DNA of 64,000 nt. Origin: Lineus longissimus (lineage: Eukaryota; Nemertea; Pilidiophora; Heteronemertea; Lineidae). The stretch is taken from the NCBI RefSeq assembly GCF_910592395.1, contig NC_088322.1, positions 11,589,431 through 11,653,430 on the forward strand, written 5' to 3'. Below the pieces are notes generated by a model, which did not search any database, was not told the DNA's origin, and saw only the letters and a program-made list of their open reading frames with translations. The first letter of the stretch is position 1, and every line of letters starts with the position of its first letter. This document shows, one piece after another, positions 61,201-64,000 of this stretch. A program made the translations under genes and the position numbers.

Positions 61201-61660
61201 TTCACACTTAGCAACCTCAGTTTGGAATTGAATTGCAAAACAAGTGTCAAGTAGTACAGCGTTGTGGTCATCGGTATTATGGCTTTTAGAAAATTAAGAT
61301 AAGAACACATTTCTTAAATAACATCCAACCCGTTCAAGAAACTCAAGCGATGATTTTTGAAAACCCCACTTCAGCCGCCTTGTTTTGATCGAGTCCCGAT
61401 TATGCAGGCAGAGATGCGCTATATGCTAACGATACCCCCATACTGCTTGAAGACTTCAGCAACTTCAGGGAGATTTCGCACATCGGGAAACCTTGAACCT
61501 GCATACACTGTACTCATGAAACCAAACGAACTCACCCCGTAAAGTGTATTTACAGGGTGTGCCAATAAATATTCCAATGTTCTGTGGCTGCACTGAAAAT
61601 AGACAGGCTATCAGATGTTCCATCCATGTTTTGTCACTGCATCGTTCCTTTATACTAAAC
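55219..61660. other. No confident gene; repeats and weak exon-like segments
   Basis: Upstream of the HSPBAP1-like start I find no gene I can name. Contents: a 62-bp direct duplication with acceptor-like ends (56792-56855 and 57481-57546), a GT microsatellite (58074-58088), TAGTTATCTAGCTAT-type repeats (58210-58270), a 25-bp direct repeat with a splice-donor consensus (58993 and 59505), a GGACACGAGGACAA minisatellite (59400-59490), and a repeat with AGAGCGCCCCCTATATGGC and GACGGACGACGACGA (60640-60860) of a type common in marine invertebrate genomes. Confidence 0.5.
59400..59490 (+). repeat. Short minisatellite, GGGACACGAGGACAA unit
   Basis: Five to six imperfect copies of a 10-16-bp purine-rich unit built from GGGACAC, GAGGACAA and GGGATAC. 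Confidence 0.65.
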
Positions 61661-61667
61661 ACGAACA

Positions 61668-61894
61668 TATGTGACTCGCTCTACCAAAACTAGGCGCTTG
61701 TCGCATCTGAACTTGACAGGTTGATACGGACTTGTTGTTCATTTCCCTATTGTAGACCTTTTGTGAAATCTATTACAAACTGATTTGGTCACATTTCACA
61801 AAAGGTCTACAATAGGGAAATGAACAACAATCTGTATCAACCTGTCTAGTTCAGATGCGACAAGCGCCTAGTTTTGGTAGAGCGGGTCACATAT
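61668..61894 (-). mobile_element. Palindromic MITE, copy 2
   Basis: Same arms as the copy at 49553-49781 with a few substitutions. The central spacer between the inner CACAAAAGGTCTAC arms is exactly the reverse complement of the first copy's, so the whole element is inserted in the opposite orientation. Flanks differ from those of copy 1, so this is transposition rather than segmental duplication. Confidence 0.9.
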
Positions 61895-63125
61895 TTGTGC
61901 AATTAGAAATTTCAAATTCAATTACAAACTTCTCATTTTTAACGAACGGTGTAGGATTTAAGGGTTGTGATTCTATCATGAACTACTTTGGTGAATTTGA
62001 TGAAACTGAATGAAAGTCCCTATGGCACAAGTGCATTAATTATGGTAGAGCAATGGAGTAACCTTAAATTTTGTTTTCCAGTCGCTCACAGATATGGGCA
62101 GATGACTGAGAGTCGAGTGGATTCAGTGGGTCGAAGGGTTGCGCTGAGGGATATCCATGTGCAGGAGTGACGAACCACAGTTCAGCAAACGATGCCTTGA
62201 CAGACCAATTCAAGGAGAACCTTCGCTAAGATCAGGAAGGGAACGTGTTTGCTGTGTGGATGGATTGGACACTTAATTGTGCGTCATTCTAAGAGACCAT
62301 AATGACAATGTTCTAATAATGACAATCCAACTCCAAAGGGACTCTCTGGACTTAGGGAAAGCTACGGACATAGAGCCCTGACACGATATCCTGCAGCCAT
62401 CATGAGGACAGCCTATCTCATACCTTCGGAAGGATGCCATCACACGGTAATGTAAACAAGTCAATTTCAGTTTTTCAAATGTCTTTGATTAGGTGAAGCC
62501 ATTGGCCCGATTTAGAGATCGTGAGCTCTCTGTTGAGGAGCAATTTTTCAACGTTGTTTTTGCGACACCAATTACAGTGCGATTTTCATCAAACTCATGT
62601 TGATGATAGTTTGGACCAAACTTAATTAGTAAAACAATGAAAAGAACTAGACAATAAGGATTGTTCGTAACCTTATCTGTTACACATTCCACACATGTAA
62701 GCTTGCTCTTCCATGATTGCATCATTCAGAAATAAGGTTTTTACCAGGAAAAATTCTTTGAAAACATGAAAACTGTTGTACTTTTGAGATTCTACACAAA
62801 TGGCACTGGGAGGGCAAAGGAACAGCCTCATTGTGTTCACAGTACATTTAACAGCACCAATTTTTTCTTCCTCTCAGTGCATTGCCCATTATGTGTACTG
62901 AGGTCTGCCTTTTCTCATAAGAACGCCATTGTGGCAGCGGGACAGCAATAAGGAGGCGTGATCTCAGACTTCAGTTTTGTATAGCAAACAGGCAAATGGT
63001 CTCAATTCGAAGATTTGGTCGATATATTATTACTAAATCAAAACAAAAGCCAAGCTGGAACAGTGACGTAATGGCCAATGGCCAACTCAGTTTAGCTTAT
63101 CTATTATCCGAGTTGAACATGTATC
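61895..63125. other. No feature supported
   Basis: Short open frames on both strands only. No splice-supported exon, tRNA or delimited repeat was seen. Confidence 0.5.
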
Positions 63126-63445
63126 ATGGTGTCGAACAACCATGTGCATGAAAATTCTGATTATTCAGAACTTGCCGCATTTGAACTATTCAAAACTATC
63201 ATCTGTGCAATTCTGATGAAAATCGCTTTGTAACTGGTATTCTAAAACACCTGAATCCCAAAAATGACTTGGAAAATGTTCCTTTTTACGGAACTGCCCT
63301 CAAATTCTACAGTCCTTTACCTCCTTCTGAAACTGCTGATTTTTCTAAGGATAGAATAAGTCATCGTAATGACATCAGGCATGTCAAGGAGGAACACAGA
63401 TTTGTGTCTTATGATGCTGATCCAAAGCAGCGCTCAAGAGTATGA
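63126..63445 (+). pseudogene. Frameshifted, intronless protein-coding remnant
   Basis: From ATG 63126 one frame reads MVSNNHVHENSDYSELAAFE then LFKTIIC. Near 63206 the coding sense passes to another frame, which stays open for about 80 codons (for example ENRFVTGILKHLNPKNDLEN and FYGTALKFYSPLPPSE) to TGA at 63443. The two halves read as one protein interrupted by a single-base frameshift; the second half has no ATG of its own. I do not recognise the family. It could be a retrocopy, a decayed transposon ORF or an exon carrying a sequencing error. Confidence 0.5.
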
Positions 63446-63464
63446 GTCCTGAATGAAGGCTTAA

Positions 63465-63799
63465 AGGGAACTGAAACCGCCAAGCCAGTTCGTATGACCT
63501 CGTTTTCATTTCCAGCGTATCAGGTGATCAGAACGAGGCATGAATGAAACATGGCGCCTAGTTGTCAATCATTGAGTGACGTCACTACTATGGAATTTAC
63601 TACGAAAACTCTTGAATGAAAGATCGCATGACTCACGTGATTCTCACATGATTCTTAATAATAACAAATTGAACTGCGCATGCTCGGGCACTGGGGGCGG
63701 AGCTACAAATCTGAACTCGAATAGGAAGTTGGAAGTTTGACTTTCTCGGGAGGTGAAAGTCGAAAAGTTGAATAAATCGCTCGGCGGTTCCAGTTCCCT
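63465..63799. mobile_element. TTAA-flanked MITE, 335 bp
   Basis: The ends AGGGAACTGAAACCGCC and GGCGGTTCCAGTTCCCT are inverted repeats with one mismatch, each directly flanked by TTAA. A TTAA duplication is the hallmark of piggyBac-type insertion. No transposase is present. It begins 20 bp after the stop codon of the frameshifted remnant. Confidence 0.8.
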
Positions 63800-63990
63800 T
63801 TAATAGAGATAATGTTTTCGAAAAGTTCTTTGTCTGAAACCTATTGCACATTTCTCAACCAGCATGAATTGTCTACCACAATAAGATATCTATACGGTCA
63901 GCACAATGGCCCCTTGACATTGAGAATTATCAACTTGAGCATGTGCACCTACATGAACAACTTTAATTTCATGTTGTCTTTTTCTTTTCA

Positions 63991-64000
63991 GCATGATGAG
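63991..64000 (+). other. Possible exon start at window edge
   Basis: A strong polypyrimidine tract and acceptor (TCTTTTTCTTTTCAG) ends at 63991 and the window closes nine bases later (CATGATGAG). A plus-strand exon may begin here, but its reading frame cannot be judged. Confidence 0.3.

Noticed and set aside
62041-62450. Mariner-like transposase fragment
   Set aside because: Similarity is limited to a few scattered residues and does not extend through frame changes.
1-64000. CRISPR arrays, operons, bacterial-type regulatory sites
   Set aside because: This is spliced animal DNA. The 41-bp array is tandem without unique spacers and has no associated genes.

Overview
This is a eukaryotic (animal) genomic window: AT-rich, with spliced genes, GT-AG introns, many short non-autonomous transposons, tRNA-derived SINEs and microsatellites. 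The gene set (mitochondrial ribosomal protein L10, a DH-PH Rho exchange factor, an HSPBAP1-type JmjC protein) is metazoan. The repeat style, including a by-eye excess of TAGGCCTA, suggests a marine invertebrate (echinoderm, hemichordate or lophotrochozoan). The phylum cannot be fixed from this sequence alone.

Layout. 1-3950 holds no gene I can support; it carries a foldback element, a degraded tandem repeat and a tRNA-Pro-like pseudogene/SINE head. 3957-4413 is a striking promoter: seven ATTGG (inverted CCAAT) boxes at exactly 41-bp spacing, followed by two GTTCTAGAAC dyads. It feeds the five-exon MRPL10 gene (+, 4414-6688). 6832-9337 contains MITEs. A three-exon gene (+, 9338-11344) encodes a small secreted protein with four CX3C cysteine pairs that I do not recognise. 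11553-23050 is a repeat-bearing, gene-poor stretch (LINE remnant, SINEs, MITEs) that may include upstream 5' UTR exons of the next gene.

A large RhoGEF gene (+, coding 25289-45923, possible leader exons from 13870 and 23054) has one 5.4-kb exon coding a long disordered Ser/Arg-rich region, then small exons coding a four-cysteine zinc ribbon, a DH domain and a PH-like domain. Its 3' end faces that of an eight-exon HSPBAP1 homologue on the minus strand (55218 down to 48581), whose exon phases all agree and which shows the JmjC HxD and downstream His. 55219-64000 has no confident gene; it holds a second copy of a palindromic element, a frameshifted pseudogene and a TTAA-flanked MITE.

The genes are not a pathway or operon: mitochondrial translation, an unknown secreted product, Rho signalling and a JmjC protein lie side by side. 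The items most worth a second look are the 41-bp CCAAT array, the palindromic MITE pair in opposite orientation, the orphan CX3C protein, and the RhoGEF leader whose short reading frame ends in an ATGA overlap with the main start codon.
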